Source: Sphingomonas bisphenolicum
Lineage (GTDB): Bacteria > Pseudomonadota > Alphaproteobacteria > Sphingomonadales > Sphingomonadaceae
Direction of reading: 5' to 3'
NCBI RefSeq assembly: GCF_024349785.1
Contig: NZ_AP018817.1
Span: 961,501 to 1,025,500 of the forward strand
Length of the DNA stretch: 64,000 nucleotides
Of this stretch, positions 1 through 8,777 are shown in pieces. A program made the position numbers and the translations under genes. The notes beneath the pieces are model-generated. The model was given only the letters and a program-made list of their open reading frames with translations. It did no database searches and had not been told where the DNA came from. How positions within the stretch are numbered: the first letter of the stretch is position 1; each line of letters starts with the position of its first letter.

Positions 1-227
1 CGTTCCTCCTCGCCCTTGCGCGCGCACACGACGATGTCGTCGCCAGCGCTTTGCGGGCAGGCGTCGTCGCCATAGACGATGACGATATTGACCTTTTCCG
101 ACGCGGGGTCGGTCACGGCGGTCGGAGCGGTGGCGGGTGGCGATGCCGTTTGCGCCAGGGCGGGGACGGACGCGCCCAGCATCAGCCCAATGGTCAGAGC
201 CGTTGCAATCATCGGGGTCTTCATCAT
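1..227 (-). CDS. Exported protein of unknown function (partial, cut by window edge)
   Basis: An open frame starts with two adjacent ATG codons (227 or 224) and runs off the left edge. The start reads M-M-K-T-P-M followed by a hydrophobic stretch and an A-L-A-Q type signal peptidase I site near residue 26, so the product is likely periplasmic or secreted. The visible mature part begins with a Thr/Ala/Pro-rich linker, then a VNIVIVYGDD segment and two cysteines (ACP..., VVCARKGEEE). The fold cannot be named from about 75 residues. It lies 13 bp downstream of coq7 on the same strand and could be co-transcribed with it. Confidence 0.6.
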   Translation of the reverse strand, partial: MMKTPMIATALTIGLMLGASVPALAQTASPPATAPTAVTDPASEKVNIVIVYGDDACPQSAGDDIVVCARKGEEE

Positions 228-240
228 CTGTCCGTCCTTA

Positions 241-795
241 TCAAAGGCGCTTGGAAAGCGCGATGGCGGCCCGGCATCCCAAACGGATGGCGCCCGACAA
301 GAGGGGGTAGGCAGGTGCCCGCTCCGCACCGTGGGCGAGCGCCGCGTCGCGATGTTCGACCTCCTCCGCCTGGAAATTCGCAATGGCGGTGGAGAGTTCC
401 GAATCGCTGTCGCCCAATTGCGCCAGTTGCTCGGCATAGTGGCGGTCGATTTCCGTCTCGATCGCGGCGGTACAGGCCATGGCGGCCTTCGGGCCCATGG
501 CGGCCGTGACCGCGCCCAGCGCGAAACCGGCGGCGCTCCAGATCGGCGCCAGCGCCGTCGGGCGGACGCCGCGCCGGGCGATCATCGCGTCAAAGGCGGC
601 GCGATGCCGTTCCTCCTGCGCCGCCATACCGGCAATCAGGCGACCATAGGGATGGCGATCGCCCATCACCGCCAGTTGCCCGGCATAGATGCGCACCGCG
701 CCAAACTCGCCAGCCTGGTCGACGCGCACCATGGCGGCGCGGTCGGCATCGGACAGGCGCTTGCCCGGTCGGGGAAAATCCTTGGGCGCGGTCAT
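241..795 (-). CDS. coq7: 3-demethoxyubiquinol 3-hydroxylase (COQ7 family)
   Basis: Di-iron membrane-associated hydroxylase catalysing the penultimate step of ubiquinone synthesis (demethoxyubiquinol to demethylubiquinol). The 184 residues carry the full ligand set of the family: E30 in DQAGEFGAV, E61xxH64, E113 in the ETEIDRHY helix, and E145xxH148 in EEVEHRD. Length fits the bacterial family. Its ATG overlaps the dsbB stop by 3 bp (ATGA arrangement), so the two are translationally coupled. A UbiF-type flavin hydroxylase is excluded by the di-iron motifs and small size. Confidence 0.95.
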   Translation of the reverse strand: MTAPKDFPRPGKRLSDADRAAMVRVDQAGEFGAVRIYAGQLAVMGDRHPYGRLIAGMAAQEERHRAAFDAMIARRGVRPTALAPIWSAAGFALGAVTAAMGPKAAMACTAAIETEIDRHYAEQLAQLGDSDSELSTAIANFQAEEVEHRDAALAHGAERAPAYPLLSGAIRLGCRAAIALSKRL

Positions 796-1271
796 GCTTT
801 TCTCGCCTTGAGCAATAGCGCCAAGATGGCGAGCGCGGCGGCTCCGGACAAGAGGCCGTTATAGCCGGCGAGCGAAATGCCGAAAAGATCCCATGGCGCG
901 ACGTCGCAACGGGTGATCGGCGTCGCCCAGATCTGGTTGAGCAGGTCGGCGCCGCCGCCCGCCGGGGTGGTGGAGCAGGTGGTCAGTCCTTCCCACCAGC
1001 CATATTCGACCCCGGCATGGAACAGGCCGATCAGCCCGCTGATGCCGATGGCGAGGCCGGCCAGCCCCGCGAACAGCGCGCTGACGCAGGCGCGGCCGCG
1101 CAGCGCATAGGCCAGCAGCGCCAGCAGGATCGCGGCCATATGGGGGTAACGCTGCCACCAGCACATGTCGCAGGGGTGCAGGCCGCCGACATATTGCGAC
1201 GCATAGGCGCCGCCCAGCAGCAGGACGGGCGTCAGCAAGGCGATGGTGCGGGCAAGCGGGATGCTCTTCAT
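792..1271 (-). CDS. dsbB: Disulfide bond formation protein B (DsbB)
   Basis: Inner-membrane quinone reductase that reoxidises DsbA and passes electrons to ubiquinone. The 159 residues form four hydrophobic segments. The first periplasmic loop has the C34-D-M-C37 pair followed by WWQRYPH, and the second loop has C-S-T-T-P and a later cysteine in ITRCDVAPW, giving the second redox pair. The conserved Arg of the quinone site is in WQRYPH. It precedes coq7 with an ATGA overlap. The pairing of a quinone-using enzyme with a quinone-biosynthesis gene makes functional sense but may be coincidental. Confidence 0.95.
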   Translation of the reverse strand: MKSIPLARTIALLTPVLLLGGAYASQYVGGLHPCDMCWWQRYPHMAAILLALLAYALRGRACVSALFAGLAGLAIGISGLIGLFHAGVEYGWWEGLTTCSTTPAGGGADLLNQIWATPITRCDVAPWDLFGISLAGYNGLLSGAAALAILALLLKARKA

Positions 1272-1331
1272 GATGCCCGCTTAAAGCCTTGGCTTGCTTT
1301 CGTCATGCTGAACTTGATGGCCTGGACATAT

Positions 1332-1365
1332 CATGGCGTGTTCGCCTGCGCGGGAACACGCCATG
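1332..1365 (-). terminator. Hairpin downstream of the C-terminal processing protease gene
   Basis: A perfect 12-bp inverted repeat (CATGGCGTGTTC at 1332-1343, GAACACGCCATG at 1354-1365) with a 10-nt loop lies 15 bp past the stop of the protease gene, before dsbB. There is no clear T-run. It could be a terminator or a small palindromic repeat: the loop-side text GCCTGCGCGGGAACA recurs near 58541. Confidence 0.45.
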
Positions 1366-1379
1366 GTGAAGAGGTCGCC

Positions 1380-2732
1380 TTATTTCGCCCCCGGCTTGCG
1401 CGCCGTCCCCTGCGCCTGGGCGATGGTCGCGCCGGGCGTGCCGGCCAGGCGCGCGATCGTCTTGAGCGCATAGTCGAGCTGGAAGTCCTCGACGCCCTTC
1501 TTCTTCAGTTCCTCGGCCGACAGGGCGAAGCGCGGATCGTCCTTGCTGTCTTCCTCCAGCGCCTTGTCGTCGGTCTTGATCTCGTTGATCAGGTGACGGC
1601 GCAGGTCGCTCTCGCGATATTTCGGCCGGTTCTTGTAATCGGGATCGCTCAACTGCGGCACGCGGATATCGGGCTGGATGCCGCCTTCCTGCACGCTGCG
1701 GCCCGACGGCGTGTAGTAGCGCGCCGTCGTCAGCTTGAGCGCGGTAGTGTTCGACAGCGGCAACATGGTCTGGACGCTGCCCTTGCCGAAGCTGCGTTCG
1801 CCCATCACCAGCGCGCGATGCTGGTCCTGCAATGCGCCCGCGACGATTTCGGAGGCCGAAGCCGAACCTGCATCGACCAGCACGATCACCGGCAGGCCCT
1901 TGGCGTCGTCGCCGGGCTTGGCGTAATAGCGTTCGACATCGCCCTTCGCCCGGCCGCGCTGCGACACGATCTCGCCGCGCTCCAGGAAGGCGTCGCTGAC
2001 GCTCACCGCTTCGTCCAGCAAGCCGCCGGGATTGGACCGCAGGTCGAGGATATAGCCGGTGGGCTTGTGGCCCAGCGACTTGTCGATGCTGCGGATCGCC
2101 GACCGCACGTCGGCCCCGGTATTGGCCGAGAAGCTGACGATGTTGACGATGCCGATATTGTTCTTCACTTCCCATTTCACGGGCTTGAGCTGGATGATCT
2201 CGCGCGTCAGGGTCAGGTCGATCGGCTTGTCGCGGCCGGCGCGCACGATGGTCAGCTTCAGGCTGGTGCCCGGCGCGCCGCGCATCTTGTCGACCGCCTC
2301 GTCCAGCGTGCCGCCATAGATCAACTGGCCGTCGATATGGGTGATATAGTCGCCCGCCTTGATCCCCGCCCGCCAGGCCGGGGTGTCCTGCGTCGGCGCG
2401 ATCACCTTGACCGCGCCATCCTCCTGCGTGACCGAGAGGCCGAGGCCGCCATAGCTGCCCTCCGTCTGGGTACGCAGATTCTGGAAGTCGCGCGCGTCGA
2501 GGAAGCTGCTATGCGGGTCGAGGCTGGCGAGCATCCCGTCGATCGCGCCCTTGATCAGCTTTTCGTCGTCGACCTTTTCGACATAGTCGCTGCGGACCTT
2601 CTGGAACACGTCCATGAACTCGTCGAGCGCCTTGTAGCTCGACGCCTCCCCGTCGGCGAGGGCTGCGGTGGTGGCAGGGATGAGCGCAAGCGCCCCGAGC
2701 GCGACTGCGCCCTGGAGGAAGGTGGATTTCAT
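1380..2732 (-). CDS. S41 family C-terminal processing peptidase (CtpA-like)
   Basis: Periplasmic tail-specific serine protease of 450 residues. A signal peptide (M-K-S-T-F-L-Q..., cleavage near ALADG) is followed by a helical N-terminal region, a PDZ domain (about 85-170, with GLGLSVTQEDGAVKVIAP), and the S41 catalytic core. The nucleophile lies in DAGSASASEIVAGALQD and the general-base Lys in GKGSVQT, a Ser/Lys dyad. The C-terminal region ends in a Lys-rich tail. The start at 2732 was preferred over longer open frame because it gives the signal peptide. The gene downstream of an EnvC-like protein on the same strand, 103 bp away, is a frequent proteobacterial arrangement. Confidence 0.93.
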   Translation of the reverse strand: MKSTFLQGAVALGALALIPATTAALADGEASSYKALDEFMDVFQKVRSDYVEKVDDEKLIKGAIDGMLASLDPHSSFLDARDFQNLRTQTEGSYGGLGLSVTQEDGAVKVIAPTQDTPAWRAGIKAGDYITHIDGQLIYGGTLDEAVDKMRGAPGTSLKLTIVRAGRDKPIDLTLTREIIQLKPVKWEVKNNIGIVNIVSFSANTGADVRSAIRSIDKSLGHKPTGYILDLRSNPGGLLDEAVSVSDAFLERGEIVSQRGRAKGDVERYYAKPGDDAKGLPVIVLVDAGSASASEIVAGALQDQHRALVMGERSFGKGSVQTMLPLSNTTALKLTTARYYTPSGRSVQEGGIQPDIRVPQLSDPDYKNRPKYRESDLRRHLINEIKTDDKALEEDSKDDPRFALSAEELKKKGVEDFQLDYALKTIARLAGTPGATIAQAQGTARKPGAK

Positions 2733-2835
2733 GGCTGTCCTAGATTCCGGCATCTGATCCCCGATATAGGCCGATTCTCGTGCCAACGCAAAAGCGAGCT
2801 TCGATGAATGTCGCGCAGGGTCGATGAGCGTCGGG

Positions 2836-4107
2836 TTAACCAAGCCCCACCAGCGGCACGATATCCACGGGTCGGCCGTTGCGGCGCAGTTCCACGGTGA
2901 TGTTGGGGCGTTCCGGGCCGGTGATGCCGACGGGGTCGCCCTGGCGCACGCTGTCGCCGACCTGTGCCGTGACGCGGTGGAGGCCGGTGATGAGGGTGGT
3001 CCAGCCCTGGCCATGGTCGATGATGAGGATCTGGCCATAATCGCGATAGGGGCCGGCGAAGGCGATGCGGCCGGCGGTGGGCGCGATCGCCTGCGCACCC
3101 GGCTGGGTCACCAAAGTCAGCCCGCGCGATCGCACGCCCCCGTCATTGACCTCGCCCATGCCGGTGACGAGCTGGCCGATCACCGGCAGGCGATAGGGCG
3201 GCGGGCCGCCGGCGGACGCATCGCGCTCCGGGGCGGGGGCGCCGGTCTGATCGGGGCGGGCGGGGCGAAGCAGCGGGCCGGACAGGGCAGCCAGCCGCTC
3301 GCGCAGGTCGCCGGCCTGTTCCAGCCGGTCCATCAGGTCGACGATGTCGCGCGCCCGTTCGCCCAGCGCGAGCGCCCGCTCGCTCTCCATGCCGGCATTG
3401 GCGCCATAGTCGCGGGCGGCGATGCGTTTTTGCGTTTCGAGGGCGGCGAGCGCGGTCTGCCGGTCCTTGCGGTCGGCCTGCGCCTTGCCCAGCGCATCGG
3501 CCGCCTGCTGCGCGGTGGCGCGCAGGGCGCGGCTCTTGTCCAGTTCCTGCCGCAGGCCGGCCGTGCGCTGCTCGATCACCGGCAGCACCTGTCCCAGCAC
3601 CGCGCGCATATGGACCGCGTCGCCGACCGATCCGGGCTGGACCAGCGCCAGCGCCAGCGGACGGCGGGCCATCATCTGGAGCGCGGCCGTCAGGCGGACG
3701 ACGGGTTCCTGCCTGGCGGCGAGACGCGCGGCCTGCGCGCGCTGCATCCGGGCGATGATGGCGATCCGGGCCTGCGCCGCCTGAATGTCGGCCTCCGCCT
3801 GCTGGATGCGGGCGGCGAGCGCGGCGGCGCGGCGGCGCGCCTGTTCGGCCTCGTCGCGGGCCAGCCCGGCCTGCTGTTCCAGCCGGGCGGAGCGGTCGCG
3901 GGCCTCGTCCGACTGGCGGCGGGCGTTTTTGAGCGCCTGCTGCTCCTGCGCCAGCGTCGTGCCGGCGGTGCCGGACAGGATGATCGCGCGGTCGTCTGCG
4001 GCGGGCAGGCGCGTGGCGGCCAGGGCCATCAGGCCCGCCATTATGCTTGCGATGAGGAGATTGCGCTTCACCCGATGCCCCGACCCGTATCGTTCCTGAC
4101 TAGGCAT
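2836..4107 (-). CDS. EnvC-like murein hydrolase activator (degenerate LytM domain)
   Basis: Predicted periplasmic activator of cell-wall amidases in cell separation, 423 residues. After an N-terminal signal/anchor comes a long Ala/Arg/Gln-rich coiled coil (about 45-290), a Pro-rich linker, and a C-terminal LytM/M23 fold (about 310-423). The M23 zinc ligands appear to be missing: the region expected to read HxxxD has VRSRGLTLV and the terminal HxH is replaced by NITVEL, as in EnvC, which activates amidases rather than cutting peptidoglycan itself. A GTG start at 4071 (M-K-R-N-L-L-I) would put the signal peptide at the extreme N terminus and may be the real one. Confidence 0.88.
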   Translation of the reverse strand: MPSQERYGSGHRVKRNLLIASIMAGLMALAATRLPAADDRAIILSGTAGTTLAQEQQALKNARRQSDEARDRSARLEQQAGLARDEAEQARRRAAALAARIQQAEADIQAAQARIAIIARMQRAQAARLAARQEPVVRLTAALQMMARRPLALALVQPGSVGDAVHMRAVLGQVLPVIEQRTAGLRQELDKSRALRATAQQAADALGKAQADRKDRQTALAALETQKRIAARDYGANAGMESERALALGERARDIVDLMDRLEQAGDLRERLAALSGPLLRPARPDQTGAPAPERDASAGGPPPYRLPVIGQLVTGMGEVNDGGVRSRGLTLVTQPGAQAIAPTAGRIAFAGPYRDYGQILIIDHGQGWTTLITGLHRVTAQVGDSVRQGDPVGITGPERPNITVELRRNGRPVDIVPLVGLG

Positions 4108-4143
4108 AAGCGCAGGGCGTGTCGAGCATGGTCGAAAGGGCGG

Positions 4144-4566
4144 CTAACCCTCGCGGTGATAGGGGTGGCCCGCAAGGATCGAGCAGGCGCGCCACAATTG
4201 TTCAGCCAGCATCGCGCGGGCCATCATATGCGGCCAGGTCATGGCGCCGAAGGCGATCAGCAGGTCGGCATTGGCTCGTTCCGCATCGTCGAATCCGTCC
4301 GCCGCGCCGATCAGGAATCGACATTCGCGCGTGCCCGCGTCGCGCCAGCCCTCGATCCGGCGGGCGAAATCGAGCGAGCCGAGCTGCTTGCCCTTTTCGT
4401 CCAGCATGACCGTGACGGTGCCGGGTGCGACCGGGGGCAGCTTGCCGCCGCGGTCGGGCATTTCGGTGATTTTGTGCGGCATGGTCAGCCGCTTGACGTA
4501 GCGGTCGACCAGATCGGCTTCGGGCGAGCGCCCGATCTTGCCGCGCGCGATGATGTGGAGGAGCAC
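4144..4566 (-). CDS. rlmH: 23S rRNA (pseudouridine1915-N3)-methyltransferase RlmH
   Basis: SPOUT-class methyltransferase that methylates pseudouridine 1915 of 23S rRNA in the 70S ribosome. The 140 residues begin MLLHIIARGKIG from a GTG start and have the family features: LDEKGKQLGSLDFA, the SAM-knot segment FLIGAADGFDD, and the C-terminal YHREG. Length matches the family (about 155 in E. coli, about 140 in alphaproteobacteria). It sits in the conserved nadD-rsfS-rlmH order, separated from rsfS by a palindromic repeat. Confidence 0.96.
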   Translation of the reverse strand: MLLHIIARGKIGRSPEADLVDRYVKRLTMPHKITEMPDRGGKLPPVAPGTVTVMLDEKGKQLGSLDFARRIEGWRDAGTRECRFLIGAADGFDDAERANADLLIAFGAMTWPHMMARAMLAEQLWRACSILAGHPYHREG

Positions 4567-4574
4567 ACCCTACT

Positions 4575-4674
4575 CCGTTCGTGTTGAGTAGAGGCGAAGC
4601 CCCATATCGAAGCACCCGCGCAATCCTTCGATACGCCGCTTCGACTTCGCTCAGCGGCTACTCAGGACGAACGG
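4575..4674. repeat. Intergenic palindromic repeat, copy 1
   Basis: The block begins CCGTTCGTGTTGAG and ends CTCAGGACGAACGG, so its outer arms are inverted. The interior holds further short inverted pieces. It fills the gap between rsfS and rlmH. Related blocks occur at 9620, 10503, 19725 and 60092. Confidence 0.7.
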
Positions 4675-4684
4675 AATGCAGAGG

Positions 4685-5074
4685 TCAGGCGTTGCCCGCG
4701 ACCGGCGCGTCGACGAAGCCCCACATCCGTTCCAGATTGTAGAAGCTGCGCACTTCCGGCTTGAACAGATGGACGATCACGTCGCCAGCGTCGATCAGCA
4801 CCCAGTCGGCGACCGGAAGTCCCTCGACCCGCGCGGAGCGGCCCGTTTCCTTCTTGATCTTCTCGGCCAGATGCTGGGCGATCGCGGCGACCTGACGCGA
4901 CGAACGGCCGCTGGCGATCACCATATAATCGGCGATGCTGCTCTTGCCTTCCAGCGGGATGGAGATGGTTTCCTGGGCCTGGTCGTCGTCGAGAGACTGC
5001 ATGACGAGGGCGTGCAGGGCGGCCACGGATTGCGCGCCGAGCGCGGTATCGTTGGCAGAGGCGAGGTTAGACAA
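4685..5074 (-). CDS. rsfS: Ribosomal silencing factor RsfS
   Basis: RsfS/Iojap-family protein that binds L14 on the large subunit and blocks subunit joining under starvation. The 129 residues carry the diagnostic stretch KSSIADYMVIASGRSSRQV, then GLPVADWVLIDAGDVIVHLF and the C-terminal RSFYNLERMW. The start appears to be TTG at 5074, with a GGAG Shine-Dalgarno five bases upstream. Immediately downstream of nadD, the usual neighbour. Confidence 0.95.
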   Translation of the reverse strand: MSNLASANDTALGAQSVAALHALVMQSLDDDQAQETISIPLEGKSSIADYMVIASGRSSRQVAAIAQHLAEKIKKETGRSARVEGLPVADWVLIDAGDVIVHLFKPEVRSFYNLERMWGFVDAPVAGNA

Positions 5075-5086
5075 TGAAACTCCAAT

Positions 5087-5716
5087 CTAGATGACGTACC
5101 GACGCGTGAGCGGATCGCGCACACACGTTGCTTCATATTCGCGATGCCAGAGGGGGTCCGCCTGCCGCAGCAGGGTCGCCGATCTTGGATCAGGGCGAAA
5201 GCGCAATAGCACGAGCGCCGGTGGTCTCCAATTCGTCCAGTCTGCACTCTGGCGCGCGGACCGGACGAAGCGCCGCAGCCAGCTCATGGCCACAGAGCCA
5301 CGGGCGGCGTCATCATAGCCCGGACGGGCGATAACAGCAATGGGCATTTGCCGGGCGATGCCGCGCCAGTCGCGCCATCGGCCGAATTGGGCCAGATTAT
5401 CCGCGCCCATCAGCCAGATGAAGCGGTTTTTGGGGTAGCGGCGGGTGAGCGCGCGCAGCGTGTCGATCGTGTAGCGGGTGCGCAGATGCCGCTCGATCGC
5501 GGTCGCGCGAATCGGGGCGCGGCGAGCGACGATGCGGGCGTGGGCGAGGCGGGCCGGGAGCGGGGCCATGCCTTTGGCGGGCTTGAGCGGATTGCCGGGG
5601 GATACCAGCCACCAGATTTCGTCCAGGTCCAGCGCGTCCTTCGCGAAGAGCGAGATGGCGCGGTGCCCGCCATGGGCCGGGTTGAAGGAGCCGCCAAGCA
5701 GGCCGATGCGTGTCAT
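5087..5716 (-). CDS. nadD: Nicotinate-nucleotide adenylyltransferase NadD
   Basis: Cytosolic enzyme that adenylates nicotinate mononucleotide to deamido-NAD in NAD biosynthesis. The 209 residues open with GLLGGSFNPAHGGHRAIS, the nucleotidyltransferase G-x-F-x-P-x-H-x-G-H motif, and later have RYTIDTLRAL and FIWLMGADNLAQFGRW, which bind substrate and ATP. The C-terminal half is divergent but the length is normal. It is 12 bp upstream of rsfS, so probably one transcript. Confidence 0.95.
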   Translation of the reverse strand: MTRIGLLGGSFNPAHGGHRAISLFAKDALDLDEIWWLVSPGNPLKPAKGMAPLPARLAHARIVARRAPIRATAIERHLRTRYTIDTLRALTRRYPKNRFIWLMGADNLAQFGRWRDWRGIARQMPIAVIARPGYDDAARGSVAMSWLRRFVRSARQSADWTNWRPPALVLLRFRPDPRSATLLRQADPLWHREYEATCVRDPLTRRYVI

Positions 5717-5774
5717 GCCCCCGCCATGCCAGCCTGAAGGCGGGGCGGCAATGGGGCCTATCGGCCGGGCGGCG

Positions 5775-5951
5775 TCAGCGGCCCCCGAAAGCCGGTTTCC
5801 GGGTCCGCCGATAGGGAATCTTGTCCAGTTTCGCCATCAGATCGGCAAAGGGATGATCCTGTCTGGACGGGGGCGCGCGCGACGTCGTTACGTCTGGCGC
5901 TTTGTCTTCGCGCCGCCGCAATGGACGGCGCAGGGTGATGGCTTTCCACAT
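5775..5951 (-). CDS. Small basic hypothetical protein (58 aa)
   Basis: An ATG frame of 58 codons, M-W-K-A-I-T-L-R-R-P..., ending in KPAFGGR. It is rich in Arg/Lys/Pro and contains HPFADLMAKLDKIP, which looks like a genuine short helix. It lies between nadD and rmuC on the same strand as both. An alternative, longer frame on the same strand (5758-6003) looks less protein-like. I do not recognise a family and assign no function. Confidence 0.4.
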   Translation of the reverse strand: MWKAITLRRPLRRREDKAPDVTTSRAPPSRQDHPFADLMAKLDKIPYRRTRKPAFGGR

Positions 5952-6018
5952 GGCACTCTCCGACCCGCGACTCTGTCAAATCCTGTGATTTGTTGCCGCT
6001 CATGAAGAAGAGACGCGG

Positions 6019-7539
6019 TCAGGCCATGCTTGTTCCTGTTTTAATGCATTCCGCCGCCGGCAAGGCTCGCGCCTCGTCGGTCTGGGCGTCGCGGGCCAGC
6101 ACGTCGAGCGGCTCCATCGCCTCGATCTCCTTGCCGCCGGTTTCGATGTCGAGGTCGCGGAACTTGCGGCCGGTGGACAGGACGCGGCTTTCGAAGCTGC
6201 CGATGAAGCTGTTGTAGTTCGAGACGGCGCTATTGAGGCCGGAGCCGAGGCGCTTCAGGTGGGTCGCGGCGACGGCCAGGCGCTCATACAGCTCCTTGCC
6301 GAGCTGGCCGACCTGCTGCGCCTGTTCCTGCATCTTGGCCTGGCGCCAATGACCCGCCAGCGTGCGGGCGAGGGGGAGGAAGGTGGCGGGACCGCAGATG
6401 ATGACGCGATTCTTGGCCGCGCGTTCCCACAGGTCCATGTCCGCTTCCAGCGCGGCGGTGACGAAATTGTCGCCGGGGACATACATGATGACGAAGTCGG
6501 GGGCCTTGTCGAACTGCTCCCAATAGGCCTTGCGCCCCAGCGCGTCGGCATGGGTGCGCATGGCGCGGGCATGGTCGAGCATATGGGCGTCGCGCAGCGC
6601 CGGATCGACCTGGTCGACGGCGTTGAGATAGGCGACCAGCGAGCATTTGACATCGACCACCATCTGCTGGTCGCCGGGCAGATTGATGACGAAGTCGGGC
6701 CGCATCCGGGTTTCAGAGCCATTGGCTTCGACCGCGACCGATACTTCTTCCCTGAAATCGACGAAGGGAGAGAGACCGGCGGTCTCGATGAGGTTCTTGA
6801 ACTGCTGTTCGCCCCAGCGGCCCCGGGTCTTGGGCGCGGCGCGCAGCGCGTTGACCAGCTTGGCGGTTTCCTCGCGCACCTGGCCCTGGCCCAGATGCAC
6901 CTGCTGCACCGCCTCGCGCAGTTCGGCATAGCTGCCGACCCGGTCCTTTTCGACGCGGGCGAGGCCCTCCTCATAGCGTTTGAGCGTGGTTTCGACCGGA
7001 TTGAGCAGGGTCTTGAGCTGGGCCTCGCTCTTCTCGTTCGCTTGGGCGAAACGCTGGTCGGCGCGGGTCAGGAACTGGGTCTGGGCGGATTCGAGCAACT
7101 TGCCGCCGATTTCGCTGAACTGGGCGGAGAGCTGTTCCTTGGCGTCCCGGAGCGCAGCGATCTGCTGCTCGAAGGCCTGGGTGCGGGCCTGTGTATCGGA
7201 CTTCAATCCGGCCAGTTCGCGCAGCGCGGCTTCGCGTTCGGCCTGGATGGACTCGATACGCTGGGCGGCGGCGGCCTGCAGGGCTTCGAGCCGCTGGTCG
7301 GCGGCCAGTTGGGCGGTTTCGAGCCGGGCGATGTGGGTCGCGGACTGATGGACGCGCTCCTGCTCCACCGCCAGTTCGGCGATGGCGCCGTTGCGCTGGC
7401 TGGTGGCGAGGTCCAGCTTGTCACGCAGTTCCGCCTTCTCGGCGGCCAGCGGGGCAAGCGCCTTGTCCTTGAGCAGCCAGCCGACCGCAAGGCCGATCAG
7501 CAGGGCGACGAGAATGAAGAGGGCGGCCAGGCTGTCCAT
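6019..7539 (-). CDS. rmuC: DNA recombination protein RmuC
   Basis: Predicted nuclease-scaffold protein that limits DNA inversions and rearrangements. The 506 residues have an N-terminal membrane anchor (about 5-25), a long coiled coil to about 190, then the RmuC domain (PD-(D/E)xK-like fold) with RGRWGEQQFKNLIE, the MRPDFVINLPGDQQMVVDVKCSL segment (D/VDVK core), and FVIMYVPGDNFVTAALE. ATG at 7539. Length is normal for the family. Promoter is presumably in the 125-bp gap upstream. Confidence 0.95.
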   Translation of the reverse strand: MDSLAALFILVALLIGLAVGWLLKDKALAPLAAEKAELRDKLDLATSQRNGAIAELAVEQERVHQSATHIARLETAQLAADQRLEALQAAAAQRIESIQAEREAALRELAGLKSDTQARTQAFEQQIAALRDAKEQLSAQFSEIGGKLLESAQTQFLTRADQRFAQANEKSEAQLKTLLNPVETTLKRYEEGLARVEKDRVGSYAELREAVQQVHLGQGQVREETAKLVNALRAAPKTRGRWGEQQFKNLIETAGLSPFVDFREEVSVAVEANGSETRMRPDFVINLPGDQQMVVDVKCSLVAYLNAVDQVDPALRDAHMLDHARAMRTHADALGRKAYWEQFDKAPDFVIMYVPGDNFVTAALEADMDLWERAAKNRVIICGPATFLPLARTLAGHWRQAKMQEQAQQVGQLGKELYERLAVAATHLKRLGSGLNSAVSNYNSFIGSFESRVLSTGRKFRDLDIETGGKEIEAMEPLDVLARDAQTDEARALPAAECIKTGTSMA

Positions 7540-7664
7540 GATAATCCTTGTTTGGAACGAAACGGGAACCTAGCGGGCCGGGACGGACGCTGCAAGTGTG
7601 AGACGGCGAGTGCGACAGTAGAAACGCCATGTCGAATTTAGATAGTTAGCTAACTATTGAAAAT

Positions 7665-8648
7665 TCAGGCCGCCTGCGCGCTTGGCGCCGCGAAGCGGGC
7701 GCGATAGTCGCCGGGCGACAGGCCGACGAGGCGATGAAACAGCTTGCGGAAGGCGGCGGCGTCTTCATAACCGACGCTCCAGGCGATCTGGTCGATCGTG
7801 CGCTTCGTAAACTCCAGATGTTCGCGCGCCTTTGCGACGCGCAGATGCTGGACATATTCGATCGGCGTCATGGCGGTCGCCGCCTTGAAACGGCGCTGGA
7901 AGGTGCGTTCCTCCATACCGACCTGCGCCGCCATGTCGCCGACGCTGACGGCTTTGGCTTCCCGCGCGGCGAGCCAGTGCTGCGCCTTCAAAATCGGTTC
8001 GTCGCCATGGGTCATGCGCGGCATGAAGCGCGCAAAATGCTTCTGTTCGCGCCCGGCGCTGTCGATCAGCAGGAATTTGGCGGTGTCGAGCATCACCGTC
8101 GGGCCGAGCAGGCGGTCGACCAGCCGCAGGCCGAGGTCGGTCCAGGCCATCAGGCCGCCCGCGGTGATGATGTCGCCATCGTCGATCACGATGCGGTCGC
8201 AGTCCAGCTTCACATCGGGGAAGCGGGCGCGAAACGAATCGGCGAACCACCAGTGCGTCGTCGCCGCGCGGCCACTGAGGAGGCCGGTCGCCGCAAGCAG
8301 GAAGGCGCCGCCGCAATTGGAGGCGAGGGTCGCGCCGGCGGCGTGGCGATCGAGCAGCCAGCGGGCATAGGGTGCGGCCTCAACGGCATCGGGTATGCCG
8401 GTCAAGCGTCCGGGGACGAGCCAGATGTCGGGCGTACCGGCCAGGGCTTCATGCGTATCATGCACGCGGGCGCATCCGCCGTCAGCCTGCATGTGCCAAT
8501 GGCTGACGCGCAAGGCGGGGCCGCCATGCTGCTGTGAAAATTGTCCGGCGATGGCGATCAGGTCGGTCATGCCATGGACCATCGCCTGCTGGCAGTCGCG
8601 GTAGAGGAGAATCCCGATTTCTGCCCTGGGGGGCTGCATCGCGTCCAT
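7665..8648 (-). CDS. GlxA-family transcriptional regulator (DJ-1/PfpI domain plus AraC HTH)
   Basis: Predicted DNA-binding regulator of 327 residues. The N-terminal half is a DJ-1/PfpI amidotransferase-like domain with a nucleophile-elbow cysteine in ASNCGGAFLLAA. The C-terminal 100 residues are an AraC HTH pair (RTFQRRFKAATAMTPIEYVQHLR, then IDQIAWSVGYEDAAAFRKLFHRLVGLSPGDYR in register). The ATG at 8648 has an AAGGCGG Shine-Dalgarno. It is divergent from the hydrolase at 8778 across a 130-bp gap, so it probably regulates the hydrolase/SDR/membrane-protein group. The ligand is unknown. Confidence 0.9.
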   Translation of the reverse strand: MDAMQPPRAEIGILLYRDCQQAMVHGMTDLIAIAGQFSQQHGGPALRVSHWHMQADGGCARVHDTHEALAGTPDIWLVPGRLTGIPDAVEAAPYARWLLDRHAAGATLASNCGGAFLLAATGLLSGRAATTHWWFADSFRARFPDVKLDCDRIVIDDGDIITAGGLMAWTDLGLRLVDRLLGPTVMLDTAKFLLIDSAGREQKHFARFMPRMTHGDEPILKAQHWLAAREAKAVSVGDMAAQVGMEERTFQRRFKAATAMTPIEYVQHLRVAKAREHLEFTKRTIDQIAWSVGYEDAAAFRKLFHRLVGLSPGDYRARFAAPSAQAA

Positions 8649-8777
8649 GAGTGCCGCCTTTGTCGGAATCGGCCCGCTTAATGTCGGGACCGCCAATCCC
8701 GATCCTCGTCCAACTTCCCTAATTCTGCAAGCACAGGGCGTGAGAACGCTCTTCTAAGACAGAGAAGGGATTTCATC

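Noticed and set aside
1017..2807. Long plus-strand frames over dsbB and the S41 protease, and similar long antisense frames over EnvC, rmuC, guaA, the MFS gene and the prolyl oligopeptidase
   Set aside because: All are Arg/Ala/Gly-rich antisense shadows of well-identified genes.
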